Assembly: GCF_019345465.1 (NCBI RefSeq)
Contig: NZ_JAHKRC010000002.1
Location: forward strand, 1-64,000
Direction: 5' to 3'
Origin: Pseudomonas sp. NKUCC02_KPG
GTDB taxonomy: Bacteria; Pseudomonadota; Gammaproteobacteria; Pseudomonadales; Pseudomonadaceae
Length of the DNA stretch: 64,000 nucleotides
Shown here: positions 55,805 through 64,000 of the stretch, in pieces
Position numbering within the stretch: position 1 is the first letter of the stretch
How the letters are laid out: the number at the start of each line of letters is the position of its first letter
Program-made: the position numbers and the translations under genes
Notes under the pieces: model-generated
Databases searched by the model: none
Seen by the model: only the letters and a program-made list of their open reading frames with translations
Told to the model about the DNA's origin: nothing

Positions 55805-56713
55805 TTGATCACTTCCCGCCTGCGCACTTTGCGCGACCATATTCGCTGGGCCGTTAGCCACTTTCATGGGGAAGAGCTGTTCTTTGGTCATGGCACCGAC
55901 AACGCTTGGGACGAAGCCCGTCAACTGGTGTTGGGTGCACTGAACCTGCCGTGGGAAATCGCGGACAGTTATCTCGATTGCCGCCTTGAAGACGATGAAC
56001 TGGTCAACCTGCAGCATTTGCTCAAGCGCCGCATCGAAGAGCGGGTACCAACAGCCTATCTGCTGGGCGAAGCGTGGTTCTGCGGGATGTCGTTTATTGT
56101 TGATGAGCGCGTACTGATTCCGCGCTCACCCATTGGTGAGCTGATCGAAAAACGTTTTGAGCCGTGGCTGGGGACTGAGCCGTCGCGCATTCTAGATCTG
56201 TGCACCGGTTCGGGCTGCATCGGTATTGCGTGTGCCTATGAGTTCCAGAACGCCGAAGTGGTGCTGGCCGACCTGTCGTTTGAAGCCCTTGAAGTGGCTA
56301 ACCAGAATATTGAGCGTCACGGCGTTGACGAGCGCGTATACACCGTTCAGGGCGATGGCTTTGATGGTTTGCCGGGGCAGCGCTTCGACTTGATCGTGTC
56401 CAACCCGCCGTATGTCGATGCTGAAGATTTTGCCGACATGCCTGCCGAGTACCAGCATGAACCGGAGTTGGGCCTGGCTTGCGGCGATGATGGTCTGAAC
56501 CTGGTACGCCGGATGCTGGCCGAGGCGGCTGACCATCTGACCGAAAAAGGCCTGCTGATTGTTGAAGTGGGCAACAGCCAGGTTCACGTCGAGTCGCTGT
56601 ACCCGGAAGTCGACTTTGCCTGGCTTGATTTCGAGCGTGGTGGTCATGGGGTGTTCATGCTGACCGCCGAGCAGTGCCGAGAGCATCAGGCGCTGTTCGC
56701 TTCGCGGGTTTGA
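55805..56713 (+). CDS. prmB: 50S ribosomal protein L3 glutamine methyltransferase
   Basis: 302 aa SAM-dependent N5-glutamine methyltransferase. The SAM-binding motif is [16 protein letters not shown] and the catalytic NPPY is in VSNPPYVD. The N-terminal helical domain with [12 protein letters not shown] distinguishes PrmB (L3) from PrmC (release factors). A TTG start follows GAGGAG. Confidence 0.93.
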   Translation: MITSRLRTLRDHIRWAVSHFHGEELFFGHGTDNAWDEARQLVLGALNLPWEIADSYLDCRLEDDELVNLQHLLKRRIEERVPTAYLLGEAWFCGMSFIVDERVLIPRSPIGELIEKRFEPWLGTEPSRILDLCTGSGCIGIACAYEFQNAEVVLADLSFEALEVANQNIERHGVDERVYTVQGDGFDGLPGQRFDLIVSNPPYVDAEDFADMPAEYQHEPELGLACGDDGLNLVRRMLAEAADHLTEKGLLIVEVGNSQVHVESLYPEVDFAWLDFERGGHGVFMLTAEQCREHQALFASRV

Positions 56714-56723
56714 TGGCAGGTGA

Positions 56724-56754
56724 GTAGCAGCTGCCTGGGAACGAAGGCTGCTAC
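56724..56754. repeat. Divergent type B REP-like element
   Basis: GTAGCAGCTGCCTGGGAACG followed by AAGGCTGCTAC lies between the convergent prmB and the next minus-strand gene. Confidence 0.55.
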
Positions 56755-56769
56755 GGATTGCGACCTGCT

Positions 56770-57561
56770 TCAGCGGTGTGTCGCAATCCAGATCAACAAG
56801 CCTGCCTGGAACACTGAAAAGGCCACCAGGCAGGTGATGGTAAAACGCAAGCCGGTCTCTTCGCGCCGGTGCCTGCTGAGTTTTTCTTCCTTGTCCCGCA
56901 GCTTCACATCTTGCTCCTGCAGGTTCTGCTCAGCCTGCTGGAGCATTTGCGCGGCATCAAGAATCTCCAGGATCTGAAGTTTCTCGACGTTCCAGCTGTC
57001 CAGTAATTCGCCTGCCTGTACGTCTTCCAGCCGTGCTTTCAGAAACTGGGCATCGGCATACACCACATCAAACCCGTGCACGCGCAAAAAATGGTCGCGG
57101 CGCAGGCGGCTGTCTTCGTTCAGGGCGTCCCTGCTGGGCAGATCGATCCCGTCAATGCGGTACTGAGCCCACCTTTTTTGCACCCATTTTGCAGCTTGAG
57201 CCAGTAAGAAGCGGCCTATTCCGCGGTTCAGGGGTTCAATCTGCAGGCCGCGCTCAGGGCTCAAGCGCACGCGGTGAGTCAGGTGGTCGACCCACACATC
57301 GAGATGATTTTGCTCCTCGCGTACCCGCTGGCCAGGCAAGGAGACAGCCAGTCGCAGCAGGCTGAGTTCCTTGCTGTTGCGTTCGGCATACCCGAACTGC
57401 ACAAACCGCAGGGGGCGTGCCCCGGTGCTGCGGTCTGTCTGCAGAGGGGCGAGGCGCAGCATTCTGAAATGCTCGGGCTGCACGTCAGCCCAAGGCAGGG
57501 GCGGCGCCTCGGGCGCTGCCGGTGCCTCAGTCCCGGCGGGTTGTGATGGGGTGTCGCTCAT
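56770..57561 (-). CDS. Unknown cytosolic protein with C-terminal membrane anchor
   Basis: 263 aa. The first 25 residues are Pro/Ala-rich. A conserved-looking middle part (about 28-190) has HFRMLRLAPLQTDRSTGARP and RDHFLRVHGFDVVYADAQF. A coiled-coil (about 200-238) precedes a single C-terminal helix (TCLVAFSVFQAGLLIWIATH). It is a tail-anchored type. The gene lies in the conserved prmB-aroC neighbourhood. The function is unknown. Confidence 0.8.
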   Translation of the reverse strand: MSDTPSQPAGTEAPAAPEAPPLPWADVQPEHFRMLRLAPLQTDRSTGARPLRFVQFGYAERNSKELSLLRLAVSLPGQRVREEQNHLDVWVDHLTHRVRLSPERGLQIEPLNRGIGRFLLAQAAKWVQKRWAQYRIDGIDLPSRDALNEDSRLRRDHFLRVHGFDVVYADAQFLKARLEDVQAGELLDSWNVEKLQILEILDAAQMLQQAEQNLQEQDVKLRDKEEKLSRHRREETGLRFTITCLVAFSVFQAGLLIWIATHR

Positions 57562-57620
57562 AGCGGCTCAATCCTGTGCTAGCCCGAAATGTCAGCAAAG
57601 CAAAGGCGGCCGACACCGGT

Positions 57621-58625
57621 TTATCGGCCGTTATGCGCAGGACTGTAGGGCTGGCCGGCGTTCACTTTCGTGATAAAGCGCACAGTTCGATCGCCCAGCT
57701 CTCCCGCCAGACGCTGATTGGGGTCGTTGTAGGACTGTATCTGGCGCTTCATGTCCATTGGCACGATCCGCATGACGTGGTTCATGCCATTGATCAGCGT
57801 CAGAACGGCATCGGGCTTGGCTGCCTTGAGCAGGCGCGCATCCTTGACCTCAACCTGGATGTCATGAGTGCCCTGAATGATCAGCGCCGGCATTTTCAGC
57901 GCAGCAAAGGCGGTAGCAGGGTTGTAGCGCAGAAGGCTGATCATGTAAGGCTGCACGCTGGGACGGAACACCAGTTGCAGGTCGTCAGGCACGTTATCGT
58001 CGGTGCGACCGGCCTCGAGGGTGCTGATCAGCTCGAAGCTGCGTTTGAGCAGTGCCGGTGGCAGATGATTGCGTTGCAATTGTTCGCGCAACAAGACGCC
58101 CACCGGACGTCCCGTCCCCGCAATGGAAATCACCCCGGCGGCGCCAATCCTGGGCGCTGCGAGGCTTGCGATCAATGCGCCTTCACTGTGTCCGAGCACA
58201 AACACCTTGCCAAAGCGCGGGTCGCTTTTGAGCTTCTCGCCCCAGGCCACCGCGTCGGTGACATATTGATCCAGGTTCAACTGTCGCTCATCAGGCCCGG
58301 CAGGCCGGCTTTGGGCAATGCCGCGCTTGTCGAAACGCACGCTGGCGATATTGCTCTGGGCCAGGCGCCATGCCAGCTTTTTCAGGGCATCATTGCGCCC
58401 TCCCATGGGGTTGTTGCCGTCGCGGTCGGTCGGGCCGGAACCCGCAATGATCAGCACCACAGGTACGGGCTTGTCACTCTTGGGCAATACCAGCGAGCCA
58501 TACAGCGTGCCGGAGCCGGTATCCAGCTCAATGGGCCGCAGCAAGACATTGGAAGGGGGGGCTGCCAGGGCCTGGGAGCCAAAGCCAAGCAAGGTCAGTG
58601 CAAAGAAGAGTATTCGCAGCATCAT
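57621..58625 (-). CDS. Secreted alpha/beta hydrolase
   Basis: 334 aa. A signal peptide (MMLRILFFALTLLGFGSQALA) starts the protein. The oxyanion region IAGSGPTDRDGNN, the nucleophile elbow GHSEG (Ser), an Asp in IIQGTHDIQV and a His in NGMNHVMR are the expected triad. It is a probable periplasmic esterase or peptidase-like hydrolase. The ATG pair at the start leaves one codon of doubt. Confidence 0.87.
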   Translation of the reverse strand: MMLRILFFALTLLGFGSQALAAPPSNVLLRPIELDTGSGTLYGSLVLPKSDKPVPVVLIIAGSGPTDRDGNNPMGGRNDALKKLAWRLAQSNIASVRFDKRGIAQSRPAGPDERQLNLDQYVTDAVAWGEKLKSDPRFGKVFVLGHSEGALIASLAAPRIGAAGVISIAGTGRPVGVLLREQLQRNHLPPALLKRSFELISTLEAGRTDDNVPDDLQLVFRPSVQPYMISLLRYNPATAFAALKMPALIIQGTHDIQVEVKDARLLKAAKPDAVLTLINGMNHVMRIVPMDMKRQIQSYNDPNQRLAGELGDRTVRFITKVNAGQPYSPAHNGR

Positions 58626-58818
58626 AGCGCCATCATTGTCTAGTGTGCCGGTTGGACAAACCCGGATGAGTAAGGTTCGAGGATGAACTACGGAGGTAGC
58701 CTGCGTATACTGGCGCATTTGGTTATCTGGGATCTGTTCAACTTCTGTTGTGGCTGCAACACAACTTGAACCGATTTCGGGCTGAACTTTATCGGCTGAT
58801 TTTCGCGGAGCGCCCTGC

Positions 58819-59910
58819 ATGTCCGGCAATACCTACGGCAAGCTGTTCACTGTCACCACCGCTGGCGAAAGCCATGGTCCGGCGTTGGTCGCCATTGTTG
58901 ATGGCTGCCCGCCAGGGCTGGAGCTGTCCCTTGAAGACCTGCAGCGTGATCTGGATCGACGCAAGCCCGGCACCAGCCGTCATACCACCCAGCGCCAGGA
59001 AGCCGACGAAGTCGAAATCCTTTCCGGGGTGTTTGAAGGTCGCACCACCGGTTGCGCCATCGGCCTGTTGATCCGCAACACCGACCAGAAGTCCAAGGAC
59101 TACTCGGCGATCAAGGATCTGTTTCGTCCGGCCCACGCCGATTACACCTACCACCACAAATACGGCGAGCGGGATTACCGCGGTGGCGGTCGCAGCTCGG
59201 CCCGTGAAACGGCGATGCGTGTGGCCGCAGGTGCCATTGCCAAAAAGTACCTGGCAACCCAGGGCATTGTGATTCGCGGCTACATGAGCCAGCTGGGCCC
59301 GATCGAAATCCCGTTCAAGACCTGGGACTCGGTTGAAGAAAACGCCTTTTTCAGCCCTGATCCAGACAAAGTGCCGGAGCTTGAGGCCTACATGGATCAA
59401 CTGCGTCGTGATCAGGACTCGGTCGGTGCCAAAATCACCGTGGTCGCCGAAGGTGTGATTCCGGGTCTGGGCGAGCCGATTTTCGACCGCCTGGACGCTG
59501 AATTGGCCCATGCGCTGATGAGCATCAACGCGGTCAAGGGCATCGAGATTGGCGCCGGCTTTGCCAGCGTTGCCCAGCGTGGCACCGAGCACCGCGACGA
59601 GATGACTCCCGAAGGCTTCCTCAGCAACAACGCGGGCGGCATTCTGGGCGGGATTTCGTCCGGCCAGCCGATCGTTGCACACTTGGCCCTCAAGCCAACA
59701 TCGAGCATCACCACCCCGGGCCGCTCGATCGACGTGCATGGCAATCCGGTGGACGTGATCACCAAGGGCCGTCATGACCCGTGTGTAGGCATTCGTGCCA
59801 CCCCGATTGCCGAAGCCATGATGGCCATCGTGCTGATGGACCACCTGCTGCGTCATCGTGGGCAAAATGCCGACGTGCGTGTAAGCACGCCTGTGCTGGG
59901 CCAGCTGTAA
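58819..59910 (+). CDS. aroC: Chorismate synthase
   Basis: 363 aa FMN-dependent enzyme, the last step of the shikimate pathway (EPSP to chorismate). Signatures are [37 protein letters not shown] and [17 protein letters not shown]. Length and start ([10 protein letters not shown]) are standard. The MFS gene follows after 34 bases. Confidence 0.96.
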   Translation: MSGNTYGKLFTVTTAGESHGPALVAIVDGCPPGLELSLEDLQRDLDRRKPGTSRHTTQRQEADEVEILSGVFEGRTTGCAIGLLIRNTDQKSKDYSAIKDLFRPAHADYTYHHKYGERDYRGGGRSSARETAMRVAAGAIAKKYLATQGIVIRGYMSQLGPIEIPFKTWDSVEENAFFSPDPDKVPELEAYMDQLRRDQDSVGAKITVVAEGVIPGLGEPIFDRLDAELAHALMSINAVKGIEIGAGFASVAQRGTEHRDEMTPEGFLSNNAGGILGGISSGQPIVAHLALKPTSSITTPGRSIDVHGNPVDVITKGRHDPCVGIRATPIAEAMMAIVLMDHLLRHRGQNADVRVSTPVLGQL

Positions 59911-59944
59911 TGCAAGGGTTGCTGGGCGCCACGGTCTGACGACC

Positions 59945-61093
59945 GTGGCGACACTTCCTTACTGGCGCCTGTCCGGGTTCTATCTTTTCTATTTCGCCTT
60001 GCTCGGCGCGACAGCGCCGTTTCTGGCGCTGTACTTTCATCACCTCGGCTTCTCCAGTGCGCGCATAGGCGAACTGGTGGCCATCCCGATGTTGATGCGC
60101 TGCGTGGCCCCCAATCTGTGGGGCTGGCTTGGCGACTACACCGGCCAGCGGCTGTTGATTGTGCGGCTTGGCGCGCTCTGCACCTTGCTCAGCTTTGCCC
60201 TGATTTTCGTCAGCCAGAGTTATGCCTGGCTGGCACTGGTGATGGCGCTGCACGCGTTCTTCTGGCACGCCGTATTGCCGCAATTCGAAGTCATCACCTT
60301 TGCCCACTTGCGCGAGCAGCCTGAGCGTTACAGCCAGATTCGCCTGTGGGGCTCGATCGGTTTTATCCTCGCGGTGGTGATTCTGGGACGCCTGTTTGAG
60401 TGGCTGAGCCTGGATATCTACCCGGTAGCGCTGATCGTGATCATGGGCGGCATTGTGCTGTGCAGCCTGTGGGTACCGAATGCGCAACCTTCCAGTCAGG
60501 GGCGTGCAGCCGTCGTGGGCGGCTTTTTAAAGCAATTGTGCAGCCCCGGTGTACTGGCGTTTTATGCCTGTGTCGCGTTGATGCAAATGAGCCACGGGCC
60601 GTATTACACCTTCCTCACCCTGCACCTCGAGGACCTGGGTTACAGCCGGGGCGTGATCGGTCTGCTCTGGGCCCTGGGGGTGGTCGCCGAAGTGCTGATG
60701 TTTTTGGCCATGCGCCGCATCCTGCTCAAGTTCTCAGTGCGCCGGGTGTTGATGTTCAGTTTCATGCTGGCCGCCGTGCGCTGGCTATTGTTGGGTTCTT
60801 TTGCCGAGCACCTGTGGGTATTGCTGCTGGCGCAGCTGCTGCATGCCGCCACTTTCGGCAGTTTTCACGCCTCGGCCATGACCTTTGTACAGCGCAGTTT
60901 TGGCCCGGGCCAGCAAGGGCAGGGCCAGGCCTTGTACGCCACCCTGGCCGGGATTGGCGGCGCAGTGGGGGCACTGTATTCCGGTTATAGCTGGAACACC
61001 CTGGGTCCCACCTTCACCTTTAGTATGGCAAGCGTCGCAGCCCTGACCGCAGCCGTTATCATTGCCACTCGATTGAAAGAGGACAGGCACTGA
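59945..61093 (+). CDS. MFS transporter (phenylpropionate-permease/NHS-like group)
   Basis: 382 aa, 12 helices. The N-terminus (PYWRLSGFYLFYFALLGATAPF) and GYSRGVIGLLWALGVVAEV-type central motifs resemble the HcaT-like group of MFS carriers. The substrate is unknown. The GTG start gives MATLPYWR. In P. aeruginosa an equivalent gene also follows aroC. Confidence 0.87.
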   Translation: MATLPYWRLSGFYLFYFALLGATAPFLALYFHHLGFSSARIGELVAIPMLMRCVAPNLWGWLGDYTGQRLLIVRLGALCTLLSFALIFVSQSYAWLALVMALHAFFWHAVLPQFEVITFAHLREQPERYSQIRLWGSIGFILAVVILGRLFEWLSLDIYPVALIVIMGGIVLCSLWVPNAQPSSQGRAAVVGGFLKQLCSPGVLAFYACVALMQMSHGPYYTFLTLHLEDLGYSRGVIGLLWALGVVAEVLMFLAMRRILLKFSVRRVLMFSFMLAAVRWLLLGSFAEHLWVLLLAQLLHAATFGSFHASAMTFVQRSFGPGQQGQGQALYATLAGIGGAVGALYSGYSWNTLGPTFTFSMASVAALTAAVIIATRLKEDRH

Positions 61094-61143
61094 GCCTTGC
61101 CCGCAACAGCCGAATGCACGCCCAAGCCAAGGAACCCCGTCCC

Positions 61144-61689
61144 ATGAGCAGCCTGTCCGTTTACCACGTATCGAGCCCTGAATTACCCAACAAGGTGCTG
61201 ACCCACTTTGAAGACATCGTTTCTACACTGGCCGAACAGGGCGTGGTTTTTGATCGCCTGCCAACCACAACACCGATCCGGCCGGGCGCCAGCCAGGACG
61301 AAGTGGTCCAGGCCTGCCGTGAGCCGATTGATCGGCTGATGAGCGAACACGGCTGCGCCAGCCTTGACGTTGTCAGCGTCAGCAGCGAACACCCGCAAAA
61401 AGCCGAGTTGCGCGCCAGGTTTCTGGACGAGCATCGTCACGGTGCTGATGAAATGCGATTGTTTGTCGCCGGGCGTGGGCTGGTTTCGCTGCACATCGGT
61501 GATTATCTCTATGCAGTGCTGTGCGAACGCAGCGATCTGCTCTCGGTGCCTGCCGGCATGGCGCAATGGTTTGATATGGGTGAGCACCCGCACCTTGTAG
61601 CCATCAGAATGTTCGGCAATGCCCAGGGCATGGTTGCTCATCCGACGGGAGCAGACATCGCCAGCCATTTCCCGGGCCTTGATGATTAA
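61144..61689 (+). CDS. mtnD: Acireductone dioxygenase
   Basis: 181 aa cupin of the methionine salvage pathway, oxidising acireductone to the keto precursor of methionine (Fe form). Metal ligands are seen as the HxHxxxxE set in DEHRHGADEMRLFV and a later His in GDYLYAVLC...GEHPHL region. The start is the ATG at MSSLSVYHV. mtnB and mtnC, usually beside it in Pseudomonas, are absent here. Confidence 0.92.
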   Translation: MSSLSVYHVSSPELPNKVLTHFEDIVSTLAEQGVVFDRLPTTTPIRPGASQDEVVQACREPIDRLMSEHGCASLDVVSVSSEHPQKAELRARFLDEHRHGADEMRLFVAGRGLVSLHIGDYLYAVLCERSDLLSVPAGMAQWFDMGEHPHLVAIRMFGNAQGMVAHPTGADIASHFPGLDD

Positions 61690-61710
61690 GGCGACCGAAT
61701 CGAGCACAGC

Positions 61711-61737
61711 AAAAAGCCAGCGATCGCTGGCTTTTTT
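61711..61737. terminator. Bidirectional terminator after mtnD
   Basis: AAAAAGCCAGCGATCGCTGG then CTTTTTT: a fully self-complementary stem, A-run on one side and T-run on the other. It can serve mtnD (+) and the convergent DUF3509 gene (-). Confidence 0.9.
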
Positions 61738-61754
61738 GCATCAGGCATTCGGTA

Positions 61755-62033
61755 TCAGCGGGTGTGGTAGGTCGGCAGGGCGAAGCGGTGCTGGCTTTGC
61801 AGCAGCGAAATCGTTGGCAGTTCGCTGGCAGTGCCGGCGAGGTCACGGCGAATGGCGCTGATGGCCCACGTCAATTGTTCTGCGGTATGCAACTGGGCGT
61901 AGGAGATCGTGCGCTGGGTCTGTTTTCCATCGCTGTCACACAGGGTCAATAGCACGCCGCCATCCGGGCGGGGTTTGACAGTCACTGTGTGGTTGGAGAA
62001 CAACGATGCGAATTTTTCCTGGATCAGGCTCAT
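61755..62033 (-). CDS. DUF3509 family protein
   Basis: 92 aa small acidic/basic mixed protein: MSLIQEKFASLFSNHTVTVK, then PDGGVLLTLCDSDGK, then RTISYAQLHTAEQLTWAISA. It matches DUF3509, found mainly in Pseudomonas and of unknown function. No membrane segment or signal is seen. A sigma-54-like promoter lies about 45 bases upstream. Confidence 0.85.
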   Translation of the reverse strand: MSLIQEKFASLFSNHTVTVKPRPDGGVLLTLCDSDGKQTQRTISYAQLHTAEQLTWAISAIRRDLAGTASELPTISLLQSQHRFALPTYHTR

Positions 62034-62077
62034 GTGTTTTGCTCCATAGCTCTTGAAGGGCTTCTATGGAGGAGAGG

Positions 62078-62094
62078 TTGCAGCGATTGTGCCA
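62078..62094 (-). promoter_or_regulatory. Sigma-54-type promoter candidate for the DUF3509 gene
   Basis: On the minus strand TGGCACAATCGCTGCAA matches the -24 TGGCAC and -12 TGC elements with the exact GG-to-GC spacing (12 bases). It is placed to start transcription about 30 bases before the coding region. It lacks the first T of TTGC. Confidence 0.5.
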
Positions 62095-62140
62095 CTATTC
62101 TTTTTTTAGAAAATCCTTATAAATCAATAGCTTGTATTTA

Positions 62141-62200
62141 ATGCAAAATGCACTTGTCGTGCATTTTGCATGAAGGGCCATCGTGCATCCTGCATTTTGC
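62141..62200. promoter_or_regulatory. Large dyad with related third copy upstream of the ankyrin gene
   Basis: ATGCAAAATGCAC (62141-62153) and GTGCATTTTGCAT (62159-62171) are perfect inverted arms, 13 bases each, around TTGTC. TGCATTTTGC recurs at 62191-62200 after another GTGCAT at 62183. Several overlapping TGCA-AAA-TGCA type sites suggest a repressor operator array. Confidence 0.6.
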
Positions 62201-62324
62201 CCAGTTGATATGAGCGTCTGAGCGTCGATTGATTGTTTCTATGGTCATCTTGCGAAGAAAAGGGATGACACCTTTGCTCCGTCTCAGGAAACTAGGTTTT
62301 TTTGTAGCGAAGGTGGAGCTTTAC

Positions 62325-62858
62325 ATGTCAGACAACAAGCCAGCAGATCAAGCCCGGCAGATGAGCCCTGAAGAGGCCGCCGACTTTGCCGAACAGGTGT
62401 TCAACAAGGCGCGCGACGGCGATGCTGCGATGCTGGCCGCTCTGTTGAGCAAGGGATTGCCGGCCAACTTGCGCAATCACAAGGGCGATACCTTGCTGAT
62501 GCTGGCCAGCTATCACGGGCACGTAGAGGCGGTTAAGGTGCTGCTCGAGCACAATGCCGATCCCGAAATCCGCAATGAAAACGGCCAGAGCCCGATTGCC
62601 GGTGCTGCGTTCAAGGGTGATCTGCACATGGTCAAAACCCTCGTCGAGGGCGGTGCACAAGTCGAAGGCGCTTCGTTTGATGGCCGGACCGCGTTGATGA
62701 TGGCCGCCATGTTCAATCGCACCGAGATCATTGATTACCTGATCAGCAAGGGTGCAGATCCCAAGGCCAAGGATGCCAATGGCATCACGGCACTGGATGC
62801 GGCCAAGACCATGGGCGCAACCGACGCTGTGGCCAAACTCGAGAAGCTGTCGGGCTGA
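62325..62858 (+). CDS. Ankyrin-repeat protein
   Basis: 177 aa. An N-terminal helical part is followed by at least three ankyrin repeats (about 45-75, 76-108 and 109-141) with KGDTLLMLASYHGHVEAVKV, NGQSPIAGAAFKGDLHMVKT and DGRTALMMAAMFNRTEIIDY, plus a partial fourth. No signal peptide is seen. It is a protein-binding module with no known partner. The ATG at MSDNKPAD follows GGTGGAG. Confidence 0.88.
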   Translation: MSDNKPADQARQMSPEEAADFAEQVFNKARDGDAAMLAALLSKGLPANLRNHKGDTLLMLASYHGHVEAVKVLLEHNADPEIRNENGQSPIAGAAFKGDLHMVKTLVEGGAQVEGASFDGRTALMMAAMFNRTEIIDYLISKGADPKAKDANGITALDAAKTMGATDAVAKLEKLSG

Positions 62859-62925
62859 TTGCCCTTGAAGGGCGCAATTGTTATATCCTGCGCGCCCTTA
62901 AATTTCCTTGTGACAGGCCTCGCCC

Positions 62926-63456
62926 ATGAAAACCACTCTCGTTGAACTCATCAGCAAAATCAGCTCTGGGTGCATGGGTGACGACGAAATCGCCACAATC
63001 GCTGATGAGGCGGCTCAAGCTTACGCTGATCAGGCAGGCTTTCTGGCCGCCAATCCGGACATCAACTACGACGACAGCTTCCCTATCCCGCTGGGCGAGT
63101 GGGTGATTGTGGGTAGCTTGCCGGACACGGTGTTGTTCCAGGCAGATACGTACATGGATCTGTTTGCCCAGATCGTAGCCTCGTTTGGCCCGGACGTAGC
63201 GTTCAATATCAAGCCCAAGCAGTTGGCCAAGACCGAGCCGCTGACGGCGCTTAACCGGATCCAGATCCAGATGGGCAGCATGAGCGCCGATAAGGGGGGT
63301 TATGTGCTGTTGAACCTGAGCCAGCCGCTGGATGACGAGATTCAAGTGGTACTGGTGTATGGCAACGACGTGCCTCGCGTGCTGGAGTTGTGTGCCCAGG
63401 CGGGTATCGCGGCAGCGCCTTCGCTCGAAGCCTTGAAGGTTGCCGTGCACGGCTGA
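62926..63456 (+). CDS. Conserved hypothetical protein
   Basis: 176 aa soluble protein. No known motif is recognised. The start MKTTLVELISKISSGCMGDD and a central YDDSFPIPLGEWVIVGSLP are the most distinctive parts. Predicted alpha/beta mix. A clear ATG lies 68 bases after the ankyrin gene. Confidence 0.75.
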   Translation: MKTTLVELISKISSGCMGDDEIATIADEAAQAYADQAGFLAANPDINYDDSFPIPLGEWVIVGSLPDTVLFQADTYMDLFAQIVASFGPDVAFNIKPKQLAKTEPLTALNRIQIQMGSMSADKGGYVLLNLSQPLDDEIQVVLVYGNDVPRVLELCAQAGIAAAPSLEALKVAVHG

Positions 63457-63539
63457 AACCATGCCTGTGCAATTAAAAGCGGAACCCTGGCTGCGGGTGA
63501 CTATCCTATGTGCACACGTACTCACTCAGGAGCGTCATC

Positions 63540-63731
63540 ATGGGTTCAACGTTTAATGGTCTGATCGGTTTGATCATTCTGGCTCTCGATATCTGGGCCA
63601 TCATCAACGTGCTTAAAAGTGGTGCGGGTACCGGGGCAAAAATCCTCTGGATCTTGCTGATTCTGTTCCTGCCGGTGTTGGGGCTGGTCATTTGGGCCAT
63701 CGCCGGGCCGCGGGGTAATGTGCGGATTTAA
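63540..63731 (+). CDS. Small membrane protein with PLDc_N domain
   Basis: 63 aa with two hydrophobic helices (about 5-24 and 32-53) separated by a Gly/Lys turn (KSGAGTGAKILW). It matches the phospholipase D N-terminal (PLDc_N) membrane unit, which often occurs as a stand-alone small protein. No catalytic HKD part is present. GGAG precedes the ATG by 9 bases. Confidence 0.85.
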   Translation: MGSTFNGLIGLIILALDIWAIINVLKSGAGTGAKILWILLILFLPVLGLVIWAIAGPRGNVRI

Positions 63732-63784
63732 GCTGCTGCGCGATCAATCGGCGGTGCTGACACTCAACGGCGACGCAATGACTG

Positions 63785-63808
63785 GAAAGGGCCTGATGGC
63801 CCTTTCTT
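63785..63808 (+). terminator. Terminator after the PLDc_N gene
   Basis: GAAAGGGCC and GGCCCTTTC pair around TGAT; only two T residues follow, so strength is uncertain. Confidence 0.65.
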
Positions 63809-63810
63809 GT

Positions 63811-64000
63811 GTATCAAGATGTGCTTTGAACGAAATTTTCACGGAAACTTTAAGACAATTCGCACGCAAATTTTCGGCTTCACAACGTGTAAACGCCTCT
63901 AGTCCGGTGTTTAGCGGTTAGTGTCGGGCCAAATCCTGCGTAAAGAAGAGCGATGTTCCAGTGGAAATCCACGGGTGATCATGCAACATTTGCCCCCCTA
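63811..64000. other. Gene-free right end
   Basis: About 190 bases with no convincing coding sequence, probably the upstream region of a gene beyond the window. Confidence 0.5.

Noticed and set aside
63718..63921. 67-aa frame at the right end
   Set aside because: It overlaps the PLDc_N stop and runs through a terminator, without an RBS or motif.

Overview
The window is a chromosomal segment of a Pseudomonas, most likely from the fluorescens lineage. This is inferred from the F6-type chemotaxis cluster cheYZAB-motCD-parCP-cheW, the System I ccmABCDEFGHI cluster, the prmB/aroC neighbourhood, a DUF3509 protein, and two families of short REP-like repeats (GCGGGCTTGCTCGCGA and GTAGTCGCTGCCG types) in many intergenic gaps. 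No rRNA, tRNA, intact IS element, prophage or CRISPR array was seen.

Layout. 1-8955: chemotaxis and flagellar-motor genes, all on +: cheY, cheZ, cheA, cheB, motC, motD, parC, parP, cheW and a DUF2802 membrane protein. 8982-11677: an accessory block (LysR regulator, VOC protein, amidase) between the chemotaxis genes and a fliK-like/flhB-like pair (11806-13676, -). 13880-20840: the complete cytochrome c maturation operon, including a 58-aa ccmD. 20928-28547: a lipoprotein, a sodium:solute symporter with an overlapping 43-aa partner, a PhzF protein, topoisomerase III, a sulfate-binding protein and a Kv-type potassium channel with a zinc ribbon.

28587-48615: a purine, allantoin and glyoxylate catabolic island. 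Two Tsx-like outer-membrane channels and an NCS2 permease could bring substrate in. PuuD, HiuH, UraD, PuuE, Alc and AllA take urate to glyoxylate and urea. Gcl, Hyi and GlxR carry glyoxylate to glycerate, and a urea transporter lies beside them. A second purine permease is at the right end. A ten-base palindrome, TTGTATACAA, occurs upstream of gcl, the GlcG-like gene, puuE and the right-hand permease, with a one-mismatch copy before hiuH. It probably marks one regulon, but no obvious regulator for it lies in the window. Inside the island sit unrelated pairs: a TetR gene, a DUF808 gene, and a divergent MFS/TetR pair with three evenly built operators.

48833-64000: a MarR gene divergent from an aminotransferase/GST pair, a glutaredoxin-like protein, and folE, whose 5' end abuts the broken 3' end of a tyrosine integrase gene. 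Beside that is an orphan LuxR-type response regulator with a small partner gene, probably acquired. Then come Smr, a cysteine hydrolase, prmB, a tail-anchored unknown, an alpha/beta hydrolase, aroC, an MFS transporter, a solitary mtnD, a DUF3509 gene with a sigma-54-like promoter, an ankyrin protein behind a large dyad, and two small genes. The last 190 bases hold no gene.
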